From Deltaproteobacteria bacterium (GTDB lineage: Bacteria; Desulfobacterota; Binatia; Binatales; Binataceae), in contig PLDK01000003.1 in the NCBI GenBank assembly GCA_003135135.1, positions 154,739 through 218,738 of the forward strand: DNA of 64,000 bases. The letters are read 5' to 3'. Position numbers and translations under genes: made by a program. Position 1 is the first letter of the stretch, and each line of letters starts with the position of its first letter. Below, piece by piece: positions 26,414-36,554 of the stretch. The notes beneath the pieces are model-generated. The model saw only the letters and a list, made by a program, of their open reading frames with translations, ran no database searches and had not been told where the DNA came from.

Positions 26414-27364
26414 ATGCGCGCGCTGGTATTCGATCGCAATCTGGAATTTCGCGGCGACTATCCCGATCCCGTTGCATCGCCGGGTGAGAGTATCGTTGCG
26501 GTCGGAGTCGCAGGCATCTGCGGAACCGACCTGGAGATCGCCCGCGGCTACATGCAATATCGCGGAGTGCCGGGTCATGAATTCGCCGGGCGGGTGGCCG
26601 AATCGCAAAACCCCGCGTTGCGGGGCAAGCGCGTGGTTGGCGAGATCAACGCGGGATGCGGGCGATGCGCGATGTGCGCGAGCGGTCTCGCGCGGCATTG
26701 TCCCAATCGCACAGTGCTGGGAATTCTCGGGCGCGACGGCGCCTTTGCAGAATTCCTTCGTCTTCCCGACGCCAACCTGAATCCGATTCCCGATTCGATG
26801 CCCGACGACGTCGCGGTGTTCGTGGAACCGGTCGCGGCCGCGTACGAGATCTTTGAGCAGGTTCATCTATCGCGCAATCAGACGATTGCGGTGATTGGCG
26901 ACGGCAGGCTCGGCGCGATCGTCGCGTTGGCGCTCAAGGCCGAGAAGTACCAGCCAAAGGTCACGGGCCATCATCGGGAGAAACTCGCGCGGCTGGCTGA
27001 ACTCGGACTCGAGACCGCCGAGGAATTTTCTGTGCGGGACAAATTCGAGGTTGTAATCGATTGCAGTGGAAGTGGATCCGGTTTTCGGCGCGCAGTCGAG
27101 CTGGCGCGGCCGCGCGGAAAGATCATACTGAAGAGCACCGCGGCCGCGGCGGCTGAAATTAACCTGGCGCCAATCGTAGTGAATGAAATCACCGTGGTCG
27201 GTTCGCGATGCGGCCGCTTTGAGCCTGCGCTCGACGCGCTGGCGGCCGGAAAAATCGATCCTCGCCCGCTGATCGATGGCATCTTCGCGCTCGACGACGG
27301 CCTGGCAGGCTTCGAAGCCGCGAAGAATCCGCTCAATTTCAAAATACTGCTGAGAGCGCCGTGA
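26414..27364 (+). CDS. Zinc-dependent medium-chain dehydrogenase
   Basis: GICGTDLEIARGYMQYRGVPGHEFAG; structural-zinc GCGRCAMCASGLARHC; IGDGRLG nucleotide-binding loop. Confidence 0.9.
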   Translation: MRALVFDRNLEFRGDYPDPVASPGESIVAVGVAGICGTDLEIARGYMQYRGVPGHEFAGRVAESQNPALRGKRVVGEINAGCGRCAMCASGLARHCPNRTVLGILGRDGAFAEFLRLPDANLNPIPDSMPDDVAVFVEPVAAAYEIFEQVHLSRNQTIAVIGDGRLGAIVALALKAEKYQPKVTGHHREKLARLAELGLETAEEFSVRDKFEVVIDCSGSGSGFRRAVELARPRGKIILKSTAAAAAEINLAPIVVNEITVVGSRCGRFEPALDALAAGKIDPRPLIDGIFALDDGLAGFEAAKNPLNFKILLRAP

Positions 27365-29352
27365 AGCGGCGGAGCCCCCGGCCGTTGAGCGCCGGCCCAA
27401 TAGTGGTCGGCATCGATACGGGCGGCACGTTCACCGATCTGGTCGCGATCGCCGGCGGTGAAATCCGCGTGCACAAAGTGCTCTCGACGCCGGCGGACCC
27501 TGCCGACGCTGTCATCCGCGGTCTGCGCGAGATGCTCGCGGGCATGGCGCCGGAGTCCGTCACCTACAGTTCCACCGTCGCGACCAACGCGCTGCTCGAA
27601 AAAAAAGGCGCGCGCGTCGCGCTGTTTACCAACGCGGGGTTCGAAGACCTTATCGAGATCGGCCGGCAGAACCGCGACGACCTGTACGCGCTGGCGCCTT
27701 CGCGACCCGAGCCGCTGGTCGGCCGCGCGATGCGCTTCGGCGTAGCCGAGCGCACGCTGTTCGACGGAAGCATCATCAGGTTGCTTAGCCGCGCGGAGCT
27801 CGCGCGAATTCGGCGACTCGCGGCACGCAGCGGCGCCGACGCATTCGCGATCTGCCTGCTTCATTCGTACGCCAATCCGAAAGGCGAGGAGTCGATCGCC
27901 CGCGCGCTGGCGCCGCTTGGACGGCCGCTTTCGGTCTCGCATCGGATTCTCGCCGAGTATCGCGAATATGAGCGCTTCTCGACGGCGGTCGTGAATGCGT
28001 ACGTCGCGCCGCGGATGTCGTCGCATCTGAAAAACCTGGAGACCCGGCTCGAAGGGGCGCGGCTGCGAGTCATGCAATCCAACGGCAGCGCGATCGGCCC
28101 GGAGCTGGCGCGGGCAGAGCCGGTGCGAACGATTCTCTCCGGTCCCGCGGCAGGCGTGATTGGAGCGGCAAGCCTGGCGCGCGCATTCGGCGTCGATCGT
28201 TTCATCACGTTCGACATGGGCGGGACCTCGACGGACGTATCGCTGTTCGATCGCCGCGTGCGAATCCGCACGCTTAGTCATCCCGACGGATACGCGGTGC
28301 GCACGCCGGTTATTGACATTCACACCGTCGGCGCAGGCGGCGGATCCATCGCGCGGATTGACGCAGGCGGTTCGCTCCGGGTCGGGCCGGATAGCGCGGG
28401 CGCCGATCCCGGACCCGCATGCTATGGACGCGGAGAGTCGTGCACCGTGACCGACGCCGACCTGGTGGCAGGCAGACTGGTCGCAGGGAATTTCCTGGGC
28501 GGCCAGATGAAGCTTTATCCGGAGCGCGCCGAGCACGCATTGTCGCGGCTCGCGCGAGAGATGAAGACGAATCCGATTGCGGCGGCGCGCGGGATTATTC
28601 GCGTCGTCAACGCGAACATGGAGCGTGCGATTCGCGTGATCACAGTCGAGCGCGGCTACGATCCGCGCGACTTCGCGATCCTGGCGTTCGGCGGCGCCGG
28701 CCCGATGCATGCGTGCGAACTGGCGCTCGATTTGGGTATCCGGCGAATCGTGATGCCGCGAAATCCCGGCCTGCTGTGTGCGTGGGGCGCGTCGAGCGCT
28801 CCTTTGGGCCGCGAGTATTCGCTCACGGTGCGCGAGACGAATCCGAACTATCGAGGCCTGCTCGCGCGCGCCGCGGGACTGGTCCGCCGCGCACACGCCG
28901 AGCTCGGCGCTGAAGGAGCGGCCGCGATCCGTCACGAACTGTGGGCCGACATGCGCTATCGGGGGCAGTCGTACGAACTCGAAATCGCACTCACGCCCCG
29001 ATTCGTTGCCGACTTTCATTCGACGCATCGCAGAACTTTCGGACATTGCGCCCCGAGTGCCGCCGTCGAGGTGGTGAATATCCGTATCCGCGCGGTCGCG
29101 GGAATGCCGGTCGCCAGGCCGAAGCGAATCGCGCGTCAGGTCGGGAAGCCAACGCCGGTCTCAAGCGGACGCGTGCTGGTTGGCGGCCGCGAACGTACGG
29201 TGCCGATCTACGAGCGAGGCTCATTTGGCGCAGGCGCGCGCGTGCGCGGCCCGATCGTCGTCGTCGAGCTGAGTTCCACCGCGTACGTCGCGCCGGAATT
29301 CACTTTGCGCGTGGACGACTTCGGCAATCTGCAGCTGGAGGCTACGCGATGA
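27361..29352 (+). CDS. hyuA: Hydantoinase/oxoprolinase family protein, subunit A
   Basis: VVGIDTGGTFTDLVAI; TFDMGGTSTDVSLFD; AFGGAGPMHACELALDLGI. GTG start overlapping upstream stop. Confidence 0.93.
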   Translation: MKRRSPRPLSAGPIVVGIDTGGTFTDLVAIAGGEIRVHKVLSTPADPADAVIRGLREMLAGMAPESVTYSSTVATNALLEKKGARVALFTNAGFEDLIEIGRQNRDDLYALAPSRPEPLVGRAMRFGVAERTLFDGSIIRLLSRAELARIRRLAARSGADAFAICLLHSYANPKGEESIARALAPLGRPLSVSHRILAEYREYERFSTAVVNAYVAPRMSSHLKNLETRLEGARLRVMQSNGSAIGPELARAEPVRTILSGPAAGVIGAASLARAFGVDRFITFDMGGTSTDVSLFDRRVRIRTLSHPDGYAVRTPVIDIHTVGAGGGSIARIDAGGSLRVGPDSAGADPGPACYGRGESCTVTDADLVAGRLVAGNFLGGQMKLYPERAEHALSRLAREMKTNPIAAARGIIRVVNANMERAIRVITVERGYDPRDFAILAFGGAGPMHACELALDLGIRRIVMPRNPGLLCAWGASSAPLGREYSLTVRETNPNYRGLLARAAGLVRRAHAELGAEGAAAIRHELWADMRYRGQSYELEIALTPRFVADFHSTHRRTFGHCAPSAAVEVVNIRIRAVAGMPVARPKRIARQVGKPTPVSSGRVLVGGRERTVPIYERGSFGAGARVRGPIVVVELSSTAYVAPEFTLRVDDFGNLQLEATR

Positions 29353-30914
29353 AGCTCGATTCGATCCGGCTAGCCGTGATGAACAGCCGCCTCGCGGCGA
29401 TTGCCGACGAGATGGGCGTTGTGCTCGGGCAGACGGCGTTCTCGCCCAACATCAAGGAGCGGCACGATTTTTCGTGTGCGATTTTCGACGCGCGCGGCGA
29501 GCTGGTCGCTCAGGCCGCGCACATTCCGGTGCATCTCGGCTCGACGCCGCTTTCGGTGCGCGCGGCAATTGAGAGCCTCGAGCTCGGCCGCGGCGACGTT
29601 GCCGCGCTCAACGATCCCTTCGCCGGCGGGACGCATCTGCCCGATTTGACGCTGGTCGCACCGGTGTTTATCGGGGCCGAGCGCCGCCCGTTCGCGTACG
29701 CCGCCAACCGGGCGCATCACGCGGATATGGGCGGGATCGCGCCGGGCTCAATGGCGCTGGCGACGGAGATTTACCAGGAAGGTTTTCGATTGCCACCGGT
29801 GAAAATTGTCAGCGGCGGCGAGATCGCTCGCGACGTGATGACGCTGTTTCTCGCCAACACCAGAGTCCGCGAGGAGCGCGAGGGCGACCTGCGCGCGCAG
29901 ATTGCCGCGTTGTGGGTCGGCGCCGAGCGGTTGCTCGCGATCGTAAAAACGTCGGGACGAAAGACGGTCGAAGCTGCGATGGACGGGCTCAAGGATTACG
30001 CCGAGCGCCTGATGATCGCGGCGCTTGCCGAGCTGCGGCCGGGAACCTATCGGGCGGAGGATTTTCTCGACGACGACGGATTCGGCACGGGTCCGATTCC
30101 AATTCGCGCCGCAATCAAAATAGGCGGCGGCAAGGCGCTCGTCGATTTCACCGGCTCCTCGCCGCAGGTGCGCGGTTCGGTCAACGCAAATTTCGCGATC
30201 ACCCTGTCGGCGACTTTCTATGTCATGAAATGCCTCGCGGCAGAGGCCGTGCCTGCCAACGAGGGCCTGATGCGCCCGATCAGGCTCGTCGCGCCGCCGG
30301 GCTCGATCGTCAACGCGTTGGCTCCAGCGGCGGTCGCGGGCGGAAACGTCGAGACCTCGCAGCGAATTGTCGACGTTCTGTTTCGTGCGCTCGCCAAGGC
30401 GGCGCCCAGTCGCATCCCGGCGGCGAGTTCGGGCTCGATGTCGAATCTCACGGTCGGCGGCTTCGACCGATTTCGCGACCGCCATTTTTCTTACTACGAA
30501 ACGATCGCCGGCGGCGCGGGCGCCGCAAGCGGCCGGCCCGGCGCGTCCGGCATCCACACTCACATGACCAACACGCTCAACACACCGATCGAGGCGCTCG
30601 AGGCCTACTACCCGATGCGCATCACCGAGTATCGAATCCGCCGCGGCTCTGGCGGCCGTGGCCGCGCGCGTGGCGGCGACGGACTGATTCGTGAACTCGA
30701 GTGCCTCGTCGATTCGAACGCAAGCTTGCTCACCGAACGGCGGACAATCGCGCCATACGGACTTGCCGGCGGCGGACCGGGCGCGACGGGGATGAACATT
30801 CTGCTACGCGGCACGCGACGAACCAGGCTACCCGGCAAAACGAATATCGACCTCAAAGCCGGCGAGCGCATTCGAATCGAGACACCCGGCGGCGGCGCCT
30901 GGGGCCGTCGCTAA
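29349..30914 (+). CDS. hyuB: Hydantoinase/oxoprolinase family protein, subunit B
   Basis: IADEMGVVLGQTAFSPNIKERHDFSCAIFDARGELVAQAAHIPVHLGS; LNDPFAGGTHLPDLTLV; ATGA overlap with hyuA. Confidence 0.93.
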   Translation: MKLDSIRLAVMNSRLAAIADEMGVVLGQTAFSPNIKERHDFSCAIFDARGELVAQAAHIPVHLGSTPLSVRAAIESLELGRGDVAALNDPFAGGTHLPDLTLVAPVFIGAERRPFAYAANRAHHADMGGIAPGSMALATEIYQEGFRLPPVKIVSGGEIARDVMTLFLANTRVREEREGDLRAQIAALWVGAERLLAIVKTSGRKTVEAAMDGLKDYAERLMIAALAELRPGTYRAEDFLDDDGFGTGPIPIRAAIKIGGGKALVDFTGSSPQVRGSVNANFAITLSATFYVMKCLAAEAVPANEGLMRPIRLVAPPGSIVNALAPAAVAGGNVETSQRIVDVLFRALAKAAPSRIPAASSGSMSNLTVGGFDRFRDRHFSYYETIAGGAGAASGRPGASGIHTHMTNTLNTPIEALEAYYPMRITEYRIRRGSGGRGRARGGDGLIRELECLVDSNASLLTERRTIAPYGLAGGGPGATGMNILLRGTRRTRLPGKTNIDLKAGERIRIETPGGGAWGRR

Positions 30915-31370
<456 letters not shown>

Positions 31371-31386
31371 TCGAGGCGATGCGGCG

Positions 31387-32358
31387 CTATCTTGCGATCA
31401 GGCGGCCGCGCCAGTAGCCGAAAAAGTTGGCGCATTCGAGTTCGTGATAAATCGCCCGCTCCGGATCGCCGCGCATCGCGGCAGCTGCCATTCGCACGCC
31501 GTTGCGGATCAGCTTGTCGAGGTGATTGTGGTTTTGCAGTCCCGCGAATGCGGTGCCCATGCCGAAGGCGAAGCTCTTGCGCCGCAGGTACGCGCGCGTC
31601 ATCCGCTCGGGCGGAATCAGATGATGCACGATCGCACGCGGTGCAAAACCCATCGCGCCGCCGCGCGCCAATATCCGCGCGAACAGTTCGGTGTCCTCGC
31701 CTGAGATAGGATTGCCGCCGACCACGCCGAGGTCCTCGCGAAATTTCCCGAAACGCGCGAATGCAGAGCGCTTGAATCCGACATTGGCGCTGAAATAATT
31801 ATCCAACCGCTCGGCAGACGACGTTGGCGCCGACTCGATCTTGCGCCGGTCGTGAACTGCGAGCTTGACCCACAGGCTCGGCCCGAGCCATTTGGGCGGT
31901 TGCGACGACCATTGCGGGATAACCATGCCGCACGCGGCGTCCAGATCGCGCCGGCGCATGTCATCGAGCAGTTCGGCGGCCCAATCGCGCTCGGCCAGTG
32001 CGTCGTCGTCTATGAAGAAGATGAAGTCCGACGCGGTTTCGTCCACCGCACGATTCCGCGCAAAGCTCGAACCCAGGCGCGGTTCGAACACGCGCCGCAT
32101 CGCAAGCGCCGCGCCACGCGCGCAGTCGTCGATTACCGCGGCGGTGTCGTCAGTCGATCCATTGTCGATGACGAGGCAGTCGGCCTCGACGCCCGCCGGT
32201 ATCGCGAGCGACGCGATGCTTGCCAACGTTTCGCGCACCAGGGCCGCGCGATTATGCGTGGGAATCGCAATTGTGAGTTTGACTGTCAATGCGGTCGTGC
32301 GCGCGCTGAGCGAATCCGTCGCCGCTTGATGCCGCGTCACGTCTCCATAATAGCCCAA
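31387..32358 (-). CDS. Glycosyltransferase family 2
   Basis: LTIAIPTHNRAALVRETLASI; FIFFIDDDALAERDWA; NPISGEDTELFAR. Confidence 0.9.
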   Translation of the reverse strand: MGYYGDVTRHQAATDSLSARTTALTVKLTIAIPTHNRAALVRETLASIASLAIPAGVEADCLVIDNGSTDDTAAVIDDCARGAALAMRRVFEPRLGSSFARNRAVDETASDFIFFIDDDALAERDWAAELLDDMRRRDLDAACGMVIPQWSSQPPKWLGPSLWVKLAVHDRRKIESAPTSSAERLDNYFSANVGFKRSAFARFGKFREDLGVVGGNPISGEDTELFARILARGGAMGFAPRAIVHHLIPPERMTRAYLRRKSFAFGMGTAFAGLQNHNHLDKLIRNGVRMAAAAMRGDPERAIYHELECANFFGYWRGRLIAR

Positions 32359-32405
32359 CCGCGCCTCGCACCGGATAACCCGGCGCCGCCGCGGCGGGCC
32401 CCGCG

Positions 32406-33575
32406 TCAGTTCTTCGCCGGCGATGGCGCCGCGGCAGGCGCGGAAGCTGCTGAAGCAGCCGCCGCGGGTGAAGCTCCCGGCGATGGCGATGGCGCCGCGG
32501 GCTTAGGCAGCAAAGCTCCCGATTGCGTGAACACGATCGACGTGACCGTCAAATCGGGCGTCGCCTTTTGCTGGATGTCGGTCGGGGCCGTGAGGCGGAA
32601 ACCGAAGTTGCGCGTCTCGCCCGGCACGAATGGCAGCACGGGACGCCCGAAGTTGTTGAACTCGAGCGGCGTCGCGATCGGAACGTGAACCTCGCTGAAG
32701 ACTTCCTTTTTGGTTTTCCCTTTGCCCTCGGTGTACGTGACCGTGAACTGAACCTCGTCGATAGCCTTGTCGCCGCTGTTCGTCATCTTGCCGAAAATTC
32801 CCGGCACTCGCGACGCTGACATCTTCATGTCCACATCGCTCAACACGATTTTCGGTATGTATGCCTGGGCGTCGGCGAGCTGCTTCTGCGAGTTTTGTAT
32901 ATCCGCCAACTCGCGCCCGTACTGGAACTTGAGGCCTGCGTTGCCGGTCGCCTGTTCTTTGTCCAGTTCGTCGAGGATTTTCTGATAGGCGGCGATCGCC
33001 TTGTCGTAGTCGTGCTTGTGGTAAAGATCGACGGCGTCCTTGTGTTCCTTGATGATATTTTCTTTGAACGGGAAATCGACGAACAGCCGCCATTCGCCAC
33101 CCTGATTCACCATCACCACATCGTCGTCGTAGCTGACCTTCGGGTACGTATTTTCGGTCAAGTTCTTTTGCGCGATCGAGTCGGGGGTCTGATTTCCGCT
33201 AAGTGAAGCATCGACCGTCCGCTCCCAGAGCGCGAGATCGGGGCGCGTCACGCTGACCGTGACTATTGCCTTGTCGCCGTCGGTCTTCGAGTCGCCAACC
33301 TTGTAATCATAAGTGCGCAGCACGCCCTTGAACCAGTCCTTGCTCACCTCGGGGGCCATCGGGATTTCTCCGAGGAACTGATCCATCGTGCGATCGACCT
33401 GGTCCTGATGCGACAGCGCCTGGTAGCAGGCCGGGTAATTGTAAAGTTTCAGGTTGCCCAGATAGGCTTCCGCCGCGCCCTGGGGCGTATGCCCTTGGCA
33501 TCCCGCCACCAGAAACGCACCAACTACGGCAGCCGCAAGCATCGCACCCTTGGCCTGAATTCTGCTCATTATCAT
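32406..33575 (-). CDS. Hypothetical lipoprotein (DUF4878-like N-terminal region)
   Basis: Lipobox FLVAGC; AAEAYLGNLKLYNYPACYQAL; Ala/Pro/Ser-rich C-terminus. Confidence 0.7.
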   Translation of the reverse strand: MIMSRIQAKGAMLAAAVVGAFLVAGCQGHTPQGAAEAYLGNLKLYNYPACYQALSHQDQVDRTMDQFLGEIPMAPEVSKDWFKGVLRTYDYKVGDSKTDGDKAIVTVSVTRPDLALWERTVDASLSGNQTPDSIAQKNLTENTYPKVSYDDDVVMVNQGGEWRLFVDFPFKENIIKEHKDAVDLYHKHDYDKAIAAYQKILDELDKEQATGNAGLKFQYGRELADIQNSQKQLADAQAYIPKIVLSDVDMKMSASRVPGIFGKMTNSGDKAIDEVQFTVTYTEGKGKTKKEVFSEVHVPIATPLEFNNFGRPVLPFVPGETRNFGFRLTAPTDIQQKATPDLTVTSIVFTQSGALLPKPAAPSPSPGASPAAAASAASAPAAAPSPAKN

Positions 33576-33908
33576 CGTCGGATTCCCTCTTCACGCGAGC
33601 CGCAAACGATTCGATTCTAATGTCGCTTCCACCAAAAAAGAAGGCCGGCTCATGGGCAGTTTCCATCCGTCGGCCGCCTCTTGGGAGCAACAGTCTTGCT
33701 TATCAGAAAAAAGGCGCGCTATGCGAACGCCCGCGGATCCGGGATTCCCGCCGCGGTTGGCCTCTGCTTGAGTTCAACGAGGTTGCCCTTGGCGCGATTC
33801 TGATCGCGGGCATCGCAGAACAACGAAAAACGTGATCGAGTTCCGCGGCCTTGAGCGGAATTCCCATATCGGCTCTCCCGGACTATACCGCGCGGATTGC
33901 GCTGGCGA

Positions 33909-35117
33909 TCAATACTGCGGTTCTGGCGCTCTGGCCGCAGCCACTTGCGCGGCCCGCGGCGGAAACCAAAAACGCTCGACTTCGGTGCTGCGGACCGCAT
34001 CGTCGATCATCCGCGGGATATCGAATCGCGATTCCGCCGCCTCGACTTCCTCGATTCGCGCCCGCGTCTCGGGATGCGCCGGCATGAACAGCGTGCAGCA
34101 GTCCTGGTCGGGCAATATCGATGTCTCGAAGCTGCGCAGCCGGCGCGCCTGATCGATAATCTCGTTTTTGTCCATCCCCACCAGCGGCCGCATGACCGGG
34201 AACGCCGCCGCCTTCTCGATCACCGCCATGTTTTCCAGCGTCTGCGAGGCAACCTGCCCCAGGCTCTCGCCCGTTACCAGCACCGTCGCGCCTGATCGCT
34301 CTGCAAGGGCGCTGGCGATTCGCAGCATGAAGCGCCGGTACAGCACCACGCGCAGCGGGCGCAGAGTGTTCGCCACGATCTCGCGCTGCAGGTTTCCAAA
34401 CGGCACCAGCATCAACGTCGATCGCGCTTGCCATCGCGTCAGATGAGCCGCAAGCTCCGCCGCCTTCTCCCGGCTCGCCGCCGAAACGATCGGATACGCA
34501 TGAAAATGCACGAAGTCCAGCCTGAGCCCGCGCCTCATCATTCGATGCGCTGCGACCGGCGAATCGATCCCGCCCGACAGCAGCGCCAATCCGCGCCCCG
34601 TCACCCCTACCGGAAGTCCGCCCGCACCCGGCATCTTGCCCGCCGACACGTACGCGGCGTCGTTCATTATCTCGATCGATATTGTGAGCTCGGGAGCGCG
34701 CAGATCCACTTCGAAGCCGAGCGCCTCCTGCACTTCACCGCCAACCGCTCGATCTATTTCCACCGAATTCATCGCGAACCGTTTGTCCTCGCGCTTGGTC
34801 CGCACCGCAAATGTCCGCGCCTTGCTTCCGCTGGCGCGCTTGATCGCTTCGCGCGCGATCGATTCGATATCGCGAGCGGTTGCATGGCTTATCGAGAAGT
34901 TCTGCAGCCCGAAAATCAACGCCGCGCGCTCGGCTGCGGTTTCGTCGCTAAGCTCCTCGGGGATTTGCACCATCAGGCGCGGCCCGACGCTGCGCACCTT
35001 GCCCAGCCGGTAGTCGGCGAATATATCGCGCAGATTCTGCTTGACCTGGTCCACGAATCGCCACTGATTGCGCCCTTTGAGCGCGATCTCGTGGTATCTG
35101 CCAATCAAATATCGCAT
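33909..35117 (-). CDS. thiI: tRNA 4-thiouridine synthetase ThiI
   Basis: RYHEIALKGRNQWRFVDQV; LALLSGGIDSPVAAHRMMRRG; VTGESLGQVASQTLENM. Confidence 0.93.
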   Translation of the reverse strand: MRYLIGRYHEIALKGRNQWRFVDQVKQNLRDIFADYRLGKVRSVGPRLMVQIPEELSDETAAERAALIFGLQNFSISHATARDIESIAREAIKRASGSKARTFAVRTKREDKRFAMNSVEIDRAVGGEVQEALGFEVDLRAPELTISIEIMNDAAYVSAGKMPGAGGLPVGVTGRGLALLSGGIDSPVAAHRMMRRGLRLDFVHFHAYPIVSAASREKAAELAAHLTRWQARSTLMLVPFGNLQREIVANTLRPLRVVLYRRFMLRIASALAERSGATVLVTGESLGQVASQTLENMAVIEKAAAFPVMRPLVGMDKNEIIDQARRLRSFETSILPDQDCCTLFMPAHPETRARIEEVEAAESRFDIPRMIDDAVRSTEVERFWFPPRAAQVAAARAPEPQY

Positions 35118-35231
35118 GTTATGAAGTCGCTCGCCTGCCGTCGCCGGACTTGAGGTTAGCCCACGCACGGGCAGCATTGAAAACCGGCCGCGCGCTTGCA
35201 AGATGGGCGCTGCGCGAGATTATCTGTAGTG

Positions 35232-35897
35232 ATGAGCGATGCCAAACCCACGCCCGATCCCACCGCGGCGAACGACACTGCCCCTGAAAAGACATTCGCC
35301 CGCCACGTCGAGCTCATCCGACGCAAGCTCTCCACCGTCACTCCCACCCCGCGCGCGGCGCTGGCGAACAATTCGAACGCCGCCGCGGTGCTGATGCCGC
35401 TGTTCGAGCGCGCCGGCGGCCTTCACGTCGTCTATATCCGCCGCTCTGACCATGTAGCCAGCCATCGCGGCCAGGTCGCGTTTCCCGGCGGACGCGTCGA
35501 TCCCGTGGATGCGACCCTGCTCGACGCCGCTCTGCGCGAGGCGCACGAAGAAGTCGGCATCCATCCATCGACCGTAGAGGTGATCGGCGCTTTCCCCACC
35601 ATGCAAACGACGACCAGCGGAATTGTCGTCGCGCCATTCGTCGGCGTGATTCCGTCCGACGCCCCGCTCAAGCCTCAAATCTCCGAAGTCGCCGAAATCT
35701 TCGACGTGCCGCTTACCGCGCTCCGCGATCCGAAGTTCCGCGGCGACTATGAATGGAAGAGCGACGCGCCGGCCGGTCGTTCCTCGAAATTTCCGGCGAT
35801 TCTCTACGGCGGCCAGGTAATCTGGGGCCTCACCCTGCGCATCACGCTCAACCTCCTCGAGCTTCTCGATTCGGCCCCCGCTTCTTCCAATTTGTAA
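35232..35897 (+). CDS. CoA-pyrophosphatase-type NUDIX hydrolase
   Basis: VAFPGGRVDPVDATLLDAALREAHEEVGI; HRGQVAFPGG. Confidence 0.9.
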   Translation: MSDAKPTPDPTAANDTAPEKTFARHVELIRRKLSTVTPTPRAALANNSNAAAVLMPLFERAGGLHVVYIRRSDHVASHRGQVAFPGGRVDPVDATLLDAALREAHEEVGIHPSTVEVIGAFPTMQTTTSGIVVAPFVGVIPSDAPLKPQISEVAEIFDVPLTALRDPKFRGDYEWKSDAPAGRSSKFPAILYGGQVIWGLTLRITLNLLELLDSAPASSNL

Positions 35898-35929
35898 TTG
35901 CACTGTTAATGTAATAAGTTTCACGCCTG

Positions 35930-36529
35930 ATGCCGCAACTTGCTCGTCTCGACGGACGCCTTGCCCGCTCGGCTCGCACCCGCCGCGCCGTGCTCGACGC
36001 CCTGCTCGATCTCCTCGGCGAGGGCGACCTGAGGCCCACCGCGGCGCGAATCGCGCAGCGCGCGGGCGTCTCGCTGCGGCTCGTGTTCCATCATTTCGAC
36101 GACCTCGAAGAGATCTACAGCGAGCTCGCCGACCGCCAGGCCGAGCGCGTCAAGCCGCTCACCGTGCCGATTTCAGCCTCGATTCCGCTGGCGCGCCGCA
36201 TCGAGGAATTCTCCGCGCAGCGCGGCCGCCTGCTCGAGACGTTGTCGCCCGTGCGCCGCGCCGCTGTCTTGATGGAACCGTTTCGCCCTGCCCTGGCCAG
36301 GCGCCTCAAGCATGCCCGCGATTTAACGCGAGCCGCCACGCTTGCCGCGTTCGCGCCCGAACTGTCGAAACTCGCCGCCGATGAACAGCGTGCGACGATC
36401 GCCGCGCTCGACGTTGCTACTTGCTGGATCGCGTGGGAGCAGATGCGCCGGCATCAGGGACTTTCCCAAACCGGGGCGCGAGCCGTGATGGCGACGACCA
36501 TCCGCGCGCTGCTGAAAACGAAAAAGTGA
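35930..36529 (+). CDS. TetR-family transcriptional regulator
   Basis: RRAVLDALLDLLGEGDLRPTAARIAQRAGVSLRLVFHHFDDLEEIYSELADRQ HTH. Confidence 0.88.
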   Translation: MPQLARLDGRLARSARTRRAVLDALLDLLGEGDLRPTAARIAQRAGVSLRLVFHHFDDLEEIYSELADRQAERVKPLTVPISASIPLARRIEEFSAQRGRLLETLSPVRRAAVLMEPFRPALARRLKHARDLTRAATLAAFAPELSKLAADEQRATIAALDVATCWIAWEQMRRHQGLSQTGARAVMATTIRALLKTKK

Positions 36530-36554
36530 AATCTCCAGACAGGAGTCAAAGCCA

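Noticed and set aside
26971-29046. 691-aa minus-strand ORF opposite hyuA
   Set aside because: Antisense to a clear hyuA; composition (Arg/Ala/His-rich, no domain) is typical of high-GC shadow ORFs.
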